Source: a virus. Taken from it: a stretch of DNA of 34,662 bases. The position numbers and the translations under genes were made by a program. The DNA lies in the IMG/VR virus record IMGVR_UViG_3300036715_000070, positions 1-34,662 of that record. One strand, written 5' to 3'. Below, one piece after another: positions 16,095 through 23,348 of this stretch. A model generated the notes under the pieces. That model saw nothing but the letters and a program-made list of their open reading frames with translations. It was not told where the DNA came from and made no database searches. Within the stretch, counting starts at the first letter, position 1; each line of letters starts with the position of its first letter.

Positions 16095-16730
16095 ATGGCA
16101 CTAACAATCAGTGAGTCAGCAAAGATGGAACGCAAGCTCCCAGAGGCAGGAGCAACAATTGGTATTCTATATTCCCTAGTCGATCTGGGAACGCAGAAGA
16201 CTAACTGGGATAACGAAGAGAAGTGGACCCCCAAGGTTCGCTTAACCTTTGAACTACCCGAACAGCTAGATGAGTTCGAGGTGGAGGAGAATGGCAAGCG
16301 TACCAAGGTCAGCAAGCCAATGGTCGTTTCCATTGAGCAGACCCGCAGTCTTGGCGAGAAGGCCAGCCTACGCAAACTCTTGGAACAATGGCGCGGTCAG
16401 ACGTTCACAGGCGCAGAGCTAAAAGCATTCAGCCTAAAGAACCTGTTGGGCAAACCAGCCATGCTTACCCTCATCCACAAGACTAGCCAAGCTGGTCGCG
16501 CTTACTGCGCTATCGCTGGTGCATCTAAACTGCCTAAGAGCATGAAGGCTCCAGCTACATCTGTTAACGATCAAGTATATTACGAGATTGAGCAGAAAGA
16601 AGGCGGTCAGTTCGCAGATATGCCAGAGTGGTTGCAGGACAAAATCCGTGCATCGAAGGAGTTTGCTGGTGCAGCGGTCACAACCAAGGTTGGCGGTGAA
16701 GACGGAGACGGCAACCAGGTTCCGTTCTAA
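16095..16730 (+). CDS. Phage single-stranded-DNA-binding-like protein with acidic PF tail
   Basis: A textbook AAGGAG lies 8 bases before the ATG, the strongest ribosome site in the operon, fitting a protein needed in quantity. The core looks beta-rich with KVRLTFELPEQLDEFEVEEN and YCAIAGASKL, in keeping with an OB-type phage DNA-binding protein. The last residues, GGEDGDGNQVPF, form the acidic tail ending in Pro-Phe by which SSB proteins recruit partner enzymes. It sits between a resolvase and an exonuclease, typical company for an SSB. The alternative is a recombination annealing protein, but no such motif is seen. Confidence 0.75.
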   Translation: MALTISESAKMERKLPEAGATIGILYSLVDLGTQKTNWDNEEKWTPKVRLTFELPEQLDEFEVEENGKRTKVSKPMVVSIEQTRSLGEKASLRKLLEQWRGQTFTGAELKAFSLKNLLGKPAMLTLIHKTSQAGRAYCAIAGASKLPKSMKAPATSVNDQVYYEIEQKEGGQFADMPEWLQDKIRASKEFAGAAVTTKVGGEDGDGNQVPF

Positions 16731-16735
16731 ATTGT

Positions 16736-17557
16736 ATGGCTCTTACCATATCAGCTAAAGAGCCTTCCAATTCCCGCTTGGTCGCAACTGACCAGGCGGG
16801 ACATTGGTACACCCAAGAGGGTGATTCGGCTCATGTAATTATCGGAGCAAACGGCAAGGAACGTAACACCACAGTTACCGATGCTCGCAAGCTTGGGCTA
16901 CTGCCAAGCGTTACATCTATTATCGGAATCTTAGACAAGCCACAATTAACAAGCTGGAAGATAGAGCAGGGAATTATGTCCTCGCTTACTCTTCCCAAGG
17001 AGGAAAATGAAACGCTCGAAGATTACGCACGCAGGGTCGTTAAGGACAGCAAAGAGTCCACAAGCAAAGCAGCGGAGCATGGCACAAAGATGCATACCGA
17101 AATGGAAAACATCCTTCTGGGACGTGCTTGCTCCACAGATGAAGTCCTTAAACCTTACATCGAAACCTTTGGGAACTGGGCAAGTGAAAATGTCGAGAAA
17201 ACCTACTGGTGTGAAAAAGCAATGGTCGGTGCTGGTTACGCTGGAAGGTGCGATGCCTACGTCCGATTGAAGGGCATTGGCGATGCAATCATAGACTTGA
17301 AGAATCGGAAGGTTAATCCGCGCTACTCGCCTTTCTATGAAACCTCCGACTGCCCCCAGCTTTGGGCATACAGGATTGCCAGCGAGAATCCCAAGGCTGC
17401 CTGCGTGTCAATCGTCTTGGCATCCAACGATGCCAACAAGATTATGACCAGAACCTGGGATGACGATGAGTTGTACCAATCTGGCATTGCCTTCCAAGCG
17501 ATGCTGAAAATCTGGTGCTGGGTTAAGGGCTACACGCCTCCAGGTTGTAAGCTGTAA
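16736..17557 (+). CDS. RecB/Cas4-type PD-(D/E)XK exonuclease
   Basis: The protein shows the full motif order of RecB-type nucleases: His120 in GTKMHTEME, Glu160 in CEKAMV, Asp173 in AGRCDAYV, Asp187-x-Lys189 in AIIDLKNRK, and the QLWAY motif at 208-212. The length of 273 residues is normal for stand-alone phage members. It likely resects double-stranded ends for recombination with the SSB-like protein just upstream. Its first residues (MALTIS) are the same as in that upstream gene, which is odd. It overlaps the next gene by one base. Confidence 0.8.
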   Translation: MALTISAKEPSNSRLVATDQAGHWYTQEGDSAHVIIGANGKERNTTVTDARKLGLLPSVTSIIGILDKPQLTSWKIEQGIMSSLTLPKEENETLEDYARRVVKDSKESTSKAAEHGTKMHTEMENILLGRACSTDEVLKPYIETFGNWASENVEKTYWCEKAMVGAGYAGRCDAYVRLKGIGDAIIDLKNRKVNPRYSPFYETSDCPQLWAYRIASENPKAACVSIVLASNDANKIMTRTWDDDELYQSGIAFQAMLKIWCWVKGYTPPGCKL

Positions 17558-17853
17558 TGACCCCGCCAACCATTGCCGAGATGGGTGACGAAGCGGCAGC
17601 CGTAGTGTGGCGAATTATGGGCAAGGGTTCGGACAAGTCTGCTTATGGAGATTGGTTGCTGAAGGATAGGCCAACCCATGACTACCACATCGCCAGGGCT
17701 ATGCGCCACCTAGCTACAGCGCAAATGCAACTCCACAAGTCAACGCCTTGCCCTGACAATAACGGAGAAACCGCTACCGATCATTTAGAGCGTGCATTGG
17801 TTCGGTGTTTGTTTACGCTCGCACAAATAAAGAAAGAGGTGACAAGATTATGA
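17557..17853 (+). CDS. Hypothetical protein, weakly dATP/dGTP-pyrophosphohydrolase-like
   Basis: The 98-residue helical protein has paired helices with HDYHIARAMRHLATAQMQLH and TATDHLERALVRCLF. The histidine-rich helix and second DHLERAL helix faintly recall DUF5664/MazG-type phage nucleotide hydrolases, but key acidic motifs are not clear, so no function is assigned. It starts at the last base of the exonuclease stop (TAATG) and ends in an ATGA overlap with the next gene, so it is firmly in the operon. Confidence 0.65.
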   Translation: MTPPTIAEMGDEAAAVVWRIMGKGSDKSAYGDWLLKDRPTHDYHIARAMRHLATAQMQLHKSTPCPDNNGETATDHLERALVRCLFTLAQIKKEVTRL

Positions 17854-18116
17854 AAGAGACGGAAGTGGATTTTAGCTGGAATGGAGAAGAGTACAGCGCG
17901 ACAGGCATAGCAGAAGTTGAAATTACTGAAGAGGACATTGGACCTTGTAGGTGGGGTGAGCATTTCATGTCAGAGACTGTTAATTCGGTTGAAATGTCTG
18001 ACATTGAAATCTTGAAAGACGGACAGCTTGTAGTTGATCCTCCCAAGGATTTGCTTGATAAAGCAGATAGCCTTCTCTGCTTGAAGGCAGGGGATGATTG
18101 GGAGCGTTCTAATTGA
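17850..18116 (+). CDS. Hypothetical acidic protein, 88 aa
   Basis: I take the ATG at 17850, which overlaps the previous stop as ATGA. The frame is open further back but only over the previous gene. The protein is strongly acidic, with beta-type stretches (VDFSWNGEEYSATGIAEVEI) and Cys residues at about 33 and 77. No family is recognised. Its size, charge and place in a run of tiny early genes would fit a host-takeover or DNA-mimic role, which is speculation. Confidence 0.65.
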   Translation: MKETEVDFSWNGEEYSATGIAEVEITEEDIGPCRWGEHFMSETVNSVEMSDIEILKDGQLVVDPPKDLLDKADSLLCLKAGDDWERSN

Positions 18117-18268
18117 AACTCGCTCTGTCATGGATCTGCTACCACATAGGAAACATAATCAGCTTAACTCTGATGCGGTGGGGGTTGGGTTATCCAACCT
18201 ATACTCGCCTTATGGTTTGGTCTTCAAACTTAGATAAAGATGGAGTCATCTGGAAAGACGCAAAATGA
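18113..18268 (+). CDS. Conserved small phage protein with TTG start, 51 aa
   Basis: TTG at 18113 overlaps the previous stop (TTGA), and the stop overlaps the next ATG as ATGA. The product (MKLALSWICYHIGNIISLTL at the start, then YTRLMVWSSNLDKDGVIWK) has the recognisable pattern of a small protein found in many tailed phages: an LSWxxYHxGN start, a Trp/Tyr-rich hydrophobic middle and an LDxDGxIW end. About residues 4-24 could lie in or on the membrane. Function is unknown. Gene finders limited to ATG or to longer frames would miss it. Confidence 0.8.
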   Translation: MKLALSWICYHIGNIISLTLMRWGLGYPTYTRLMVWSSNLDKDGVIWKDAK

Positions 18269-18930
18269 GAAAAGCATTAGTCACGCAAGCATTCGGAGAT
18301 GAGTGGAAGAAGATACTTGAACTAACCAAACCGCGCATGGAAGCTTACTGCAAGCGTCACCAGATTGATTTCATCGCACTAGAGAAGCCATTGGCCGAGC
18401 CTGTCCAGTACAGCAAGTCAGCGATTGGAAACATCATGGCAACGAAGGGCTACGAACAAGTCACGTTCCTAGATGCTGATGTCTTGGTTGCAGCCGATTG
18501 CCCCGACATAGGCGAGGACGCTGGCGTGTTTTGTGCTTTCGATGAAGGTGCTTACCTGGATAGAAAGCTTGCGATGGGTAAGCTTGCTGGAACTTTCGGC
18601 GCGATCATCGACCCGCGCTTCTACTTCAACACTGGCGTGTTTGTGATTTCCTCCAAGGTGGTAGGCGCACTATCTATGCCACCACTAGGACTACTGCCTA
18701 ACCACTTCGCGGAGCAGACCTGGATGAACATTATGGTTCACATCTGGAACATCCCGCTGACCGAGCTTGATCCTGTTTACAACTGCATGACCAGCGTGGA
18801 AGAACACTTTGGTCTAGACCGCTACAAAGATGCGATGTGTATTCATTACGCTGGGCAGAGTGCTGACTTAGCCAAGCTAGCAGAGCTAATTAAGGCCGAT
18901 GAAGCAGAGCTAGTTGCTGTAGGCCGATGA
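18265..18930 (+). CDS. GT8-like glycosyltransferase
   Basis: The 221-residue protein has the layout of a GT-A fold, family 8-like enzyme. Asp70-x-Asp72 in VTFLDADVLV binds the metal and nucleotide sugar. RFYFNTGVFVISS (about 118-130) and FAEQTWMNI (about 148-156) form the acceptor side, and His194 in CIHYAGQ supplies the usual last metal ligand. It would move a sugar onto an unknown acceptor. Phage targets can be host surface glycans, modified DNA bases or proteins; the second glycosyltransferase at 21183 suggests a shared pathway. Confidence 0.8.
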   Translation: MRKALVTQAFGDEWKKILELTKPRMEAYCKRHQIDFIALEKPLAEPVQYSKSAIGNIMATKGYEQVTFLDADVLVAADCPDIGEDAGVFCAFDEGAYLDRKLAMGKLAGTFGAIIDPRFYFNTGVFVISSKVVGALSMPPLGLLPNHFAEQTWMNIMVHIWNIPLTELDPVYNCMTSVEEHFGLDRYKDAMCIHYAGQSADLAKLAELIKADEAELVAVGR

Positions 18931-19136
18931 ACTTTGTGCGAGTAGTGCCAGAGTGTGGCAAGTGGCGGTTGCACACCATGAACGGCGAGGCTTTAGGACC
19001 GCGCCTAATCGGAGCGCACATAGAAGGCGTGGCTCCTTTCATGGACATCTTTGATACCAAGGATGAAGCCCAAGACGCAGCGCAATGTTGGAACATTCTT
19101 GCCACCACTTGCAAGCCCAAGAAAAGCTATAAGTGA
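18927..19136 (+). CDS. Hypothetical protein, 69 aa
   Basis: It starts in an ATGA overlap with the glycosyltransferase stop and ends in a GTGA overlap with the next gene. The sequence has beta-type segments (ECGKWRLHTMNGEALGPRLI) and an Asp/Ala-rich helix (KDEAQDAAQCWNIL). No family or catalytic motif is recognised. The tight coupling supports real expression. Confidence 0.6.
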   Translation: MNFVRVVPECGKWRLHTMNGEALGPRLIGAHIEGVAPFMDIFDTKDEAQDAAQCWNILATTCKPKKSYK

Positions 19137-19450
19137 TCAAAGGCTCGCTAGTCAAGGGAGGATACGATGAAAAGCTACAGCAGTTGGCAGGCGAGGTTGC
19201 CTTGCGTGCAATCATGGATCTTCGCACGCTCCGCAGGCGCGGGGTGGTTAAGTGTATGAAGATTATTGCTAGGCCAGAACTAGCCAACCTTCGCGATATG
19301 CCCGAATACAAAAACTCGCACAATGTCCAGAAGCTACTGGAAGATTTCCGAAACGGCACAGTCGGCTGGTGGTGCAGGGCGGCTGGTATTCGTATCTGCA
19401 ACCGCACGCTCCTTCGCCGAATGAGGGAGGACGATTATGTTCTTTGCTGA
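19133..19450 (+). CDS. Hypothetical basic helical protein, 105 aa
   Basis: Starts with GTG in a GTGA overlap. It is rich in Arg and Leu (VALRAIMDLRTLRRRGVV), with a helix containing NSHNVQKLLEDFRNGTVGWW and four Cys residues. The basic character would allow nucleic acid binding, but no motif proves it. It overlaps the next small gene by 14 bases in another frame. Confidence 0.6.
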   Translation: MIKGSLVKGGYDEKLQQLAGEVALRAIMDLRTLRRRGVVKCMKIIARPELANLRDMPEYKNSHNVQKLLEDFRNGTVGWWCRAAGIRICNRTLLRRMREDDYVLC

Positions 19451-19577
19451 TATAGCTGGCATAGCGTGGGTAATTAGCTGGATGATTCTTTACGCCTGTG
19501 TAATTTTATCTGGTATATATTTCGCGCTTTACATAATCCTCTGGATCATAGATCGTATAAAAAAGGAACTAGAATAA
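19437..19577 (+). CDS. Small membrane protein, 46 aa
   Basis: The ATG lies 14 bases inside the previous gene and the stop overlaps the next start as TAATG. Nearly all of residues 1-37 are hydrophobic (WVISWMILYACVILSGIY, then FALYIILWII), either one long or two short membrane helices, followed by a basic-acidic end (DRIKKELE). It would sit in the inner membrane. No family is recognised; an early-gene role at the host membrane is possible. Confidence 0.65.
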   Translation: MFFADIAGIAWVISWMILYACVILSGIYFALYIILWIIDRIKKELE

Positions 19578-19774
19578 TGAGAAGAAAAAAACAACAAATA
19601 GAAGTACTAGACATTCGGGAAGTTAAGTCGGCGGTGATCGACATTAAGGTGGATGACAAGACCTTCAACGCTCTAGCTGAGGCTGGTAGGATTCATCTAC
19701 AGAAGGATAAGAAGGCGTGCTTTGAGTACGCTCTAAACAAGGCACTAATCGAACTATCTGAGCAACTCAAATGA
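19577..19774 (+). CDS. Hypothetical protein, 65 aa
   Basis: Starts in a TAATG overlap and ends in an ATGA overlap. The sequence opens very basic (MRRKKQQIEVL), has a strand-like DIREVKSAVIDIKV and ends in a helix (CFEYALNKALIELSEQLK). A ribbon-helix or small DNA-binding fold is conceivable, but nothing is diagnostic. It precedes the oxygenase and may be its small partner. Confidence 0.6.
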   Translation: MRRKKQQIEVLDIREVKSAVIDIKVDDKTFNALAEAGRIHLQKDKKACFEYALNKALIELSEQLK

Positions 19775-20343
19775 CTGAAGCCTTCAAGCAGAAGGTTCTA
19801 ACCGCCAGCGTGGATCGTTACGTTCTCACGCCTACGCAATGCGCCATGCTACGCCAGGATGCCGAGGTCATGGGCATGAAGCGTGCAACTGTAATGAATA
19901 AGGACGGCACAACCCGCAAGTCATTTGCAAGAAGCTGCTCATCGTGCTGGGTTCCTTTCGCTACACATTACGAGTGGATCTACAAAGTGATGCGAGAGCT
20001 TACAGACAGCATCAATGCCGATGTATGGCGATTCGACATCCAAGGCATCCAGCAGTTGCAGATCCTAAAGTATAATCCGCTACAGCAATTCTGGTGGCAT
20101 TGGGACGCATTCACCTCCGAGGCTCCAGTTAGGAAGCTGACAGCAGTGGTCAACCTATCTGACCCTAGTGAGTACCTGGGCGGTGGGTTGCAAGTTAAGG
20201 CTGACTTGGAGAATGCTCGGTTTATACGAGCGCAGGGGGCTGGCTGCTGGTTCCCATCCTACATCGAGCATCGCGCTCGCGCTCCTATCTTTGGTACACG
20301 CTGGGTATTGGTAGCGTGGTTTACAGGACCAGCGTGGAAGTAG
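19771..20343 (+). CDS. 2OG-Fe(II) oxygenase, prolyl-hydroxylase/PKHD type
   Basis: The double-stranded beta-helix core carries all expected ligands: His110-x-Asp112 (WHWDAF), the distal His167 (YIEHRARAPI) and Arg177 in GTRWVLVAWFTGP for 2-oxoglutarate. GGGLQV at about 137-142 is the usual turn between them. The length of 190 residues is right for phage PKHD-type enzymes. It would hydroxylate a protein or other substrate with oxygen, iron and 2-oxoglutarate. It sits among glycosyltransferases and a radical SAM gene, which hints at a modification pathway. The substrate is unknown; it does not look like a TET/JBP base oxidase. Confidence 0.8.
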   Translation: MTEAFKQKVLTASVDRYVLTPTQCAMLRQDAEVMGMKRATVMNKDGTTRKSFARSCSSCWVPFATHYEWIYKVMRELTDSINADVWRFDIQGIQQLQILKYNPLQQFWWHWDAFTSEAPVRKLTAVVNLSDPSEYLGGGLQVKADLENARFIRAQGAGCWFPSYIEHRARAPIFGTRWVLVAWFTGPAWK

Positions 20344-20564
20344 TCCAACTCAATCCCGAACTATGGATGATGACTCCCAAGGGTGAAGGGCTTGCATTCC
20401 TGGTGACTGACTACGGAATGGATCACAACAAGATATTCACGATCATGCTCAATCACGGCGAGATTCTTGACTTTGATTTGCGGGATTGTCGCAGATGTGA
20501 GAACCCAAGCTTTGGGGTGCAAGCACCAGCAGTGCCCAATCCCTATTACAAACAAGGAGAATAG
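20334..20564 (+). CDS. Hypothetical protein, 76 aa
   Basis: I chose GTG at 20334 because AGGA lies 5 bases upstream and the start overlaps the oxygenase stop by 10 bases. GTG at 20316 in the same frame is an alternative that would add six residues. The protein begins VEVVQLNPELWMMTPKGEGL and runs into strands, a HNKIFTIMLNHGEILDF segment and RRCENPSFG. It is similar in layout to small phage proteins of unknown function. The next gene has a strong AAGGAG. Confidence 0.6.
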   Translation: MEVVQLNPELWMMTPKGEGLAFLVTDYGMDHNKIFTIMLNHGEILDFDLRDCRRCENPSFGVQAPAVPNPYYKQGE

Positions 20565-20567
20565 TAT

Positions 20568-20735
20568 ATGCTCGGAAAAGATATTGGTAAGAACATTAAA
20601 GAATTGCGTGCAGACAATATGAAGAAGGGTAAGGCTCGCGGTGCTGGTGGTAAGGTGCGTGGACCTAAACAGATCCTAGCCATTGCCCTACGTTCCGCAG
20701 GGGTAAAGCCTAAGTACAAAATGAAGTCGGCCTAA
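20568..20735 (+). CDS. Small basic Lys/Gly-rich protein, DUF6496-like (55 aa)
   Basis: AAGGAG lies 9 bases before the ATG. The sequence ELRADNMKKGKARGAGGKVR followed by GPKQILAIALRSAG is a common pattern of tiny basic phage and plasmid proteins related to DUF6496, sometimes found as a tail on larger proteins. Function is unknown; the charge allows nucleic acid binding. Its stop overlaps the next start as TAATG. Confidence 0.7.
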   Translation: MLGKDIGKNIKELRADNMKKGKARGAGGKVRGPKQILAIALRSAGVKPKYKMKSA

Positions 20736-20914
20736 TGCTTGTAGATACAAAGGCTAGACTCAAATGGTCACGCGATATACTTCTCACCGCCAGGGAGAAG
20801 CTGGTGCTAGAAAAGAATCGCGCGGATCGTGGAAGATCGGTTGACATTATACAGATTATCACGATGGTGGATGCAGCAGCATTAATAGCGAAGGAAATAC
20901 TGGAGAGCGAATGA
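20735..20914 (+). CDS. Hypothetical helical protein, 59 aa
   Basis: Starts in a TAATG overlap and ends in ATGA. It is almost entirely helical and charged (ARLKWSRDILLTAREKLVLE), ending in a helix with AAALIAKEILESE. No domain is recognised. Its double coupling in the operon is the main evidence that it is a gene. Confidence 0.6.
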   Translation: MLVDTKARLKWSRDILLTAREKLVLEKNRADRGRSVDIIQIITMVDAAALIAKEILESE

Positions 20915-21186
20915 ACATACGAGATCAGATCCTAGAAGACTTTGGCGAGGAGGCTGAGACAATCCTGTTCGCGGATGGATTCGATGATGCGATCTTGGGT
21001 GTTGGTAATACATTCGGTGGCAAGTTGTGCGCGATTTACGATACTGACATGGTGCTGAAGTCCTGCATGAAGGATGGGATGGAATACGATGAGGCTTTAG
21101 AGTACTTCGATTTTAACATTGCAGGAGCTTATGTGGGAGAGCAGACTCCAATTTTCATTCACAAAATAGAAAGGCAGGGCAAATGA
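20911..21186 (+). CDS. Conserved phage hypothetical protein, 91 aa
   Basis: The acidic protein has an N-terminal helix (RDQILEDFGEEAETILFADG), a central AILGVGNTFGGKLCAIYDTD segment and YDEALEYFDFNIAGAYVGEQ near the end. This last motif is one I associate with a widely spread phage protein of unknown function that appears next to replication genes. Two coupled starts (ATGA) flank it. No enzymatic residues can be assigned. Confidence 0.75.
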   Translation: MNIRDQILEDFGEEAETILFADGFDDAILGVGNTFGGKLCAIYDTDMVLKSCMKDGMEYDEALEYFDFNIAGAYVGEQTPIFIHKIERQGK

Positions 21187-22289
21187 AACTATGGATCAAT
21201 AATACCAACTCAATCCACAAGGTGGATGACAACTTACTCCACACCCGCAACACATACGTCATTCCAGACGAGCTTACTGGACCATTATGGGATGATGCTA
21301 TTCCCTGTCCTCATAAGATTAAACCCTACGCCAAGGGCAGGGCAGCAGGCGGAGCAACAGCAGTGTACCGCGCTGGAGCTATCGGGGATGCTGTCATTGC
21401 AACCGCATTCGTTAATTACTTGGTGCAGGAGTCGGGAGGAGTGGTAGATGTTTACGCCCCTGCTCGCAACTTGCCGCTATACGCTGGCATAGGCGCGAAG
21501 CTATTCCCTCTGCCTTGCACGCTAGAGGCGTGGGATAGTTATGACGCGCACTTACCCTCGGACGACCTGTTCAGTGGTCAGGTAGGTAATACCAAGCTAG
21601 GCACTGGCCCAGGTAACTGCTACCAGCGGGTGTACGAGTGGATGGGAGTGTGGGATGAGAAGACGATGGCGAAGTATTGTAGGCCGAATCTGTACCTAAT
21701 TGAACCAGATCACGAAGAACTAAAGGCGATGGGCAAGTGGCCACTGCCAGATCCATACTTCGCTTACCACGTTTCATCGAGTGGACCAACTCGCACCTAC
21801 CCCCCAGCTATGGGGCAACAGGCGGTGCTGGCGTTGCTGGAAGCTTATCCCAAGCATCACGCTGTTATCATTGGCCTAGACAACGCAAACAATTTCAAGG
21901 TGGATCACCCTCGCGTGATTGACTTGTTCAACACGACCAAGGCGATTCGTTCCTTGTTCCCTGTAGTTGCCAACGCTGACTTCGTAGTGGCTCCAGATAG
22001 TTCAGTCAACCATATCGCTGCGGGGTTAGATACGCCGTGTGTGTCGTTGTGGGGCAGTTATGACCCCGCCGACAGAATGACGTACTATAGTAAGAACGTG
22101 TCGGTGTTCAAGCCCGATACCTGCCCGCACGCACCTTGCCGACCTCATGCTGGGTTGCCACAAGCGAAGTGTAAGGATGCGAGCAACAAGACACCCAAGA
22201 CTCAGTACTGGTGCAATGCTCTGCGAAACATTACGGCGGAAGATATTGTTGTTGCATCGCGCAAGGCGATGGAGCTAGAAGAGAAGTAA
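21183..22289 (+). CDS. GT9/heptosyltransferase-like glycosyltransferase
   Basis: The GT-B fold is visible: AVYRAGAIGDAVIATAFVNY (about 60-79) matches the N-terminal GT9 loop with its Gly-Asp pair, and FVVAPDSSVNHIAAGLDTP (about 267-285) followed by VSLWGS is the donor-binding C-terminal motif with the usual Ser-Val-x-His. At 368 residues it is of normal length. GT9 enzymes add heptose or related sugars to LPS; in a phage the acceptor might be host LPS (serotype conversion), modified DNA or a virion protein. The Cys-rich end (CPHAPCRPH) is unusual. Confidence 0.8.
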   Translation: MKLWINNTNSIHKVDDNLLHTRNTYVIPDELTGPLWDDAIPCPHKIKPYAKGRAAGGATAVYRAGAIGDAVIATAFVNYLVQESGGVVDVYAPARNLPLYAGIGAKLFPLPCTLEAWDSYDAHLPSDDLFSGQVGNTKLGTGPGNCYQRVYEWMGVWDEKTMAKYCRPNLYLIEPDHEELKAMGKWPLPDPYFAYHVSSSGPTRTYPPAMGQQAVLALLEAYPKHHAVIIGLDNANNFKVDHPRVIDLFNTTKAIRSLFPVVANADFVVAPDSSVNHIAAGLDTPCVSLWGSYDPADRMTYYSKNVSVFKPDTCPHAPCRPHAGLPQAKCKDASNKTPKTQYWCNALRNITAEDIVVASRKAMELEEK

Positions 22290-22310
22290 GAAAGAGTACA
22301 TCGCATGGTA

Positions 22311-22327
22311 CGCAGGGAGATCCTGCG
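22311..22327 (+). other. Small hairpin in the gap before the radical SAM gene
   Basis: CGCAGG (22311-22316) and CCTGCG (22322-22327) form a 6-bp stem with a 5-base loop in the 90-base gap. There is no T-run, so it is not a classical terminator. The same gap has an open frame without a start codon that ends in an ATGA overlap with the radical SAM gene and may be a gene remnant. Confidence 0.3.
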
Positions 22328-22379
22328 GCTGGTCCTTCTGTGTGTCGAACCACTTGAAACAAAGATGTAGATTTTTATT

Positions 22380-23348
22380 ATGAAAGTAAGAATAACGCAT
22401 TTAGACGGAAAGCTACCTAACATCGCTTTAATGAAATTATCTGCTTGGCACAAAAGCCAGGGCGATGAGGTATATTTTAGTAAGTCCATGCAAAAAGAAC
22501 TATGGGAGGGTGATTATGATAGGGTATATGGAAGCTCAATCTTTGCTTGGAGCAAGCCAGCAAGAGATTTATTTTTAGCAAATTTCCCAAACGCAAACAT
22601 TGGTGGAACTGGATCGGGCAAAGTACAGACCATAGAGGAAATTACTGGGATGGATTTTGATGAATATGATTATTCAATTTATCCTTGGTTTAAGCAATCA
22701 ATAGGATTTAGCCAGAGGGGTTGCCGCCTTAAATGCTCATTTTGCGTTGTGCCTACTAAAGAAGGAAGAATAAGGGACAACTCATCAATAAGAAGGATTT
22801 GGAGGGGAGAGCCACACCCAAAGCAAATAATGTTACTGGACAACGATTTTTTTGGACAACCAAACTGGAAACAAAAAACAGAAGAAATTTTAGAAAACAA
22901 TTTTGAAGTCTCATTTAATCAAGGGATAAATGTTCGCCTAATCCACAAAGAAGGGGCTAAAGAATTGGCAAAAATTAAATATAGGGATGACCAATTTAAA
23001 AGCAAAAGAATTTATACAGCTTGGGACAACAGAAAAGACGAGGCCATATTCTTGCGAGGAATAAATACGCTTATGGACGCAGGGATAAAGCCCCAGCATA
23101 TAATGGTTTATTTTCTTTGCGGTTATTGGCCTGGTGAGAAGTTCGAGGACATATATTATAGATTTGAAACAATGGATAAAATGGGGCTTTTGCCATACCC
23201 AATGGTATATAACAATGACAATCCAGAACTAAAAAAATTTCAAAGATGGGTTATACGAAGATACTACAAGTTTATACCTTGGGGTGATTACTCAATTGGT
23301 GGTGATTCTCATTCAAAGAAATATGAAAATCAATTAAATCTTATATGA
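22380..23348 (+). CDS. Radical SAM protein of unknown substrate
   Basis: The diagnostic iron-sulphur motif is Cys115-x3-Cys119-x2-Cys122 (QRGCRLKCSFCVVP). The N-terminal about 100 residues (MKVRITHLDGKLPNIALMKL and DRVYGSSIFAWSKPA) resemble the cobalamin-binding-like half of B12-radical SAM proteins, without the B12 His signature that I can see. The body has LLDNDFF, VSFNQGINVRLI and HIMVYFLCGYWPGE, typical barrel strands. It would make a 5'-deoxyadenosyl radical to modify RNA, DNA, peptide or a small molecule. It is markedly more AT-rich than its neighbours, a sign of recent transfer. It overlaps the primase-helicase start as ATGA. Confidence 0.85.
   Translation: MKVRITHLDGKLPNIALMKLSAWHKSQGDEVYFSKSMQKELWEGDYDRVYGSSIFAWSKPARDLFLANFPNANIGGTGSGKVQTIEEITGMDFDEYDYSIYPWFKQSIGFSQRGCRLKCSFCVVPTKEGRIRDNSSIRRIWRGEPHPKQIMLLDNDFFGQPNWKQKTEEILENNFEVSFNQGINVRLIHKEGAKELAKIKYRDDQFKSKRIYTAWDNRKDEAIFLRGINTLMDAGIKPQHIMVYFLCGYWPGEKFEDIYYRFETMDKMGLLPYPMVYNNDNPELKKFQRWVIRRYYKFIPWGDYSIGGDSHSKKYENQLNLI

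Noticed and set aside
22279-22383. Open frame before the radical SAM gene
   Set aside because: It has no start codon before its Cys-rich part and is preceded by a stop at 22276, so I treat it only as a possible remnant and not as a gene.
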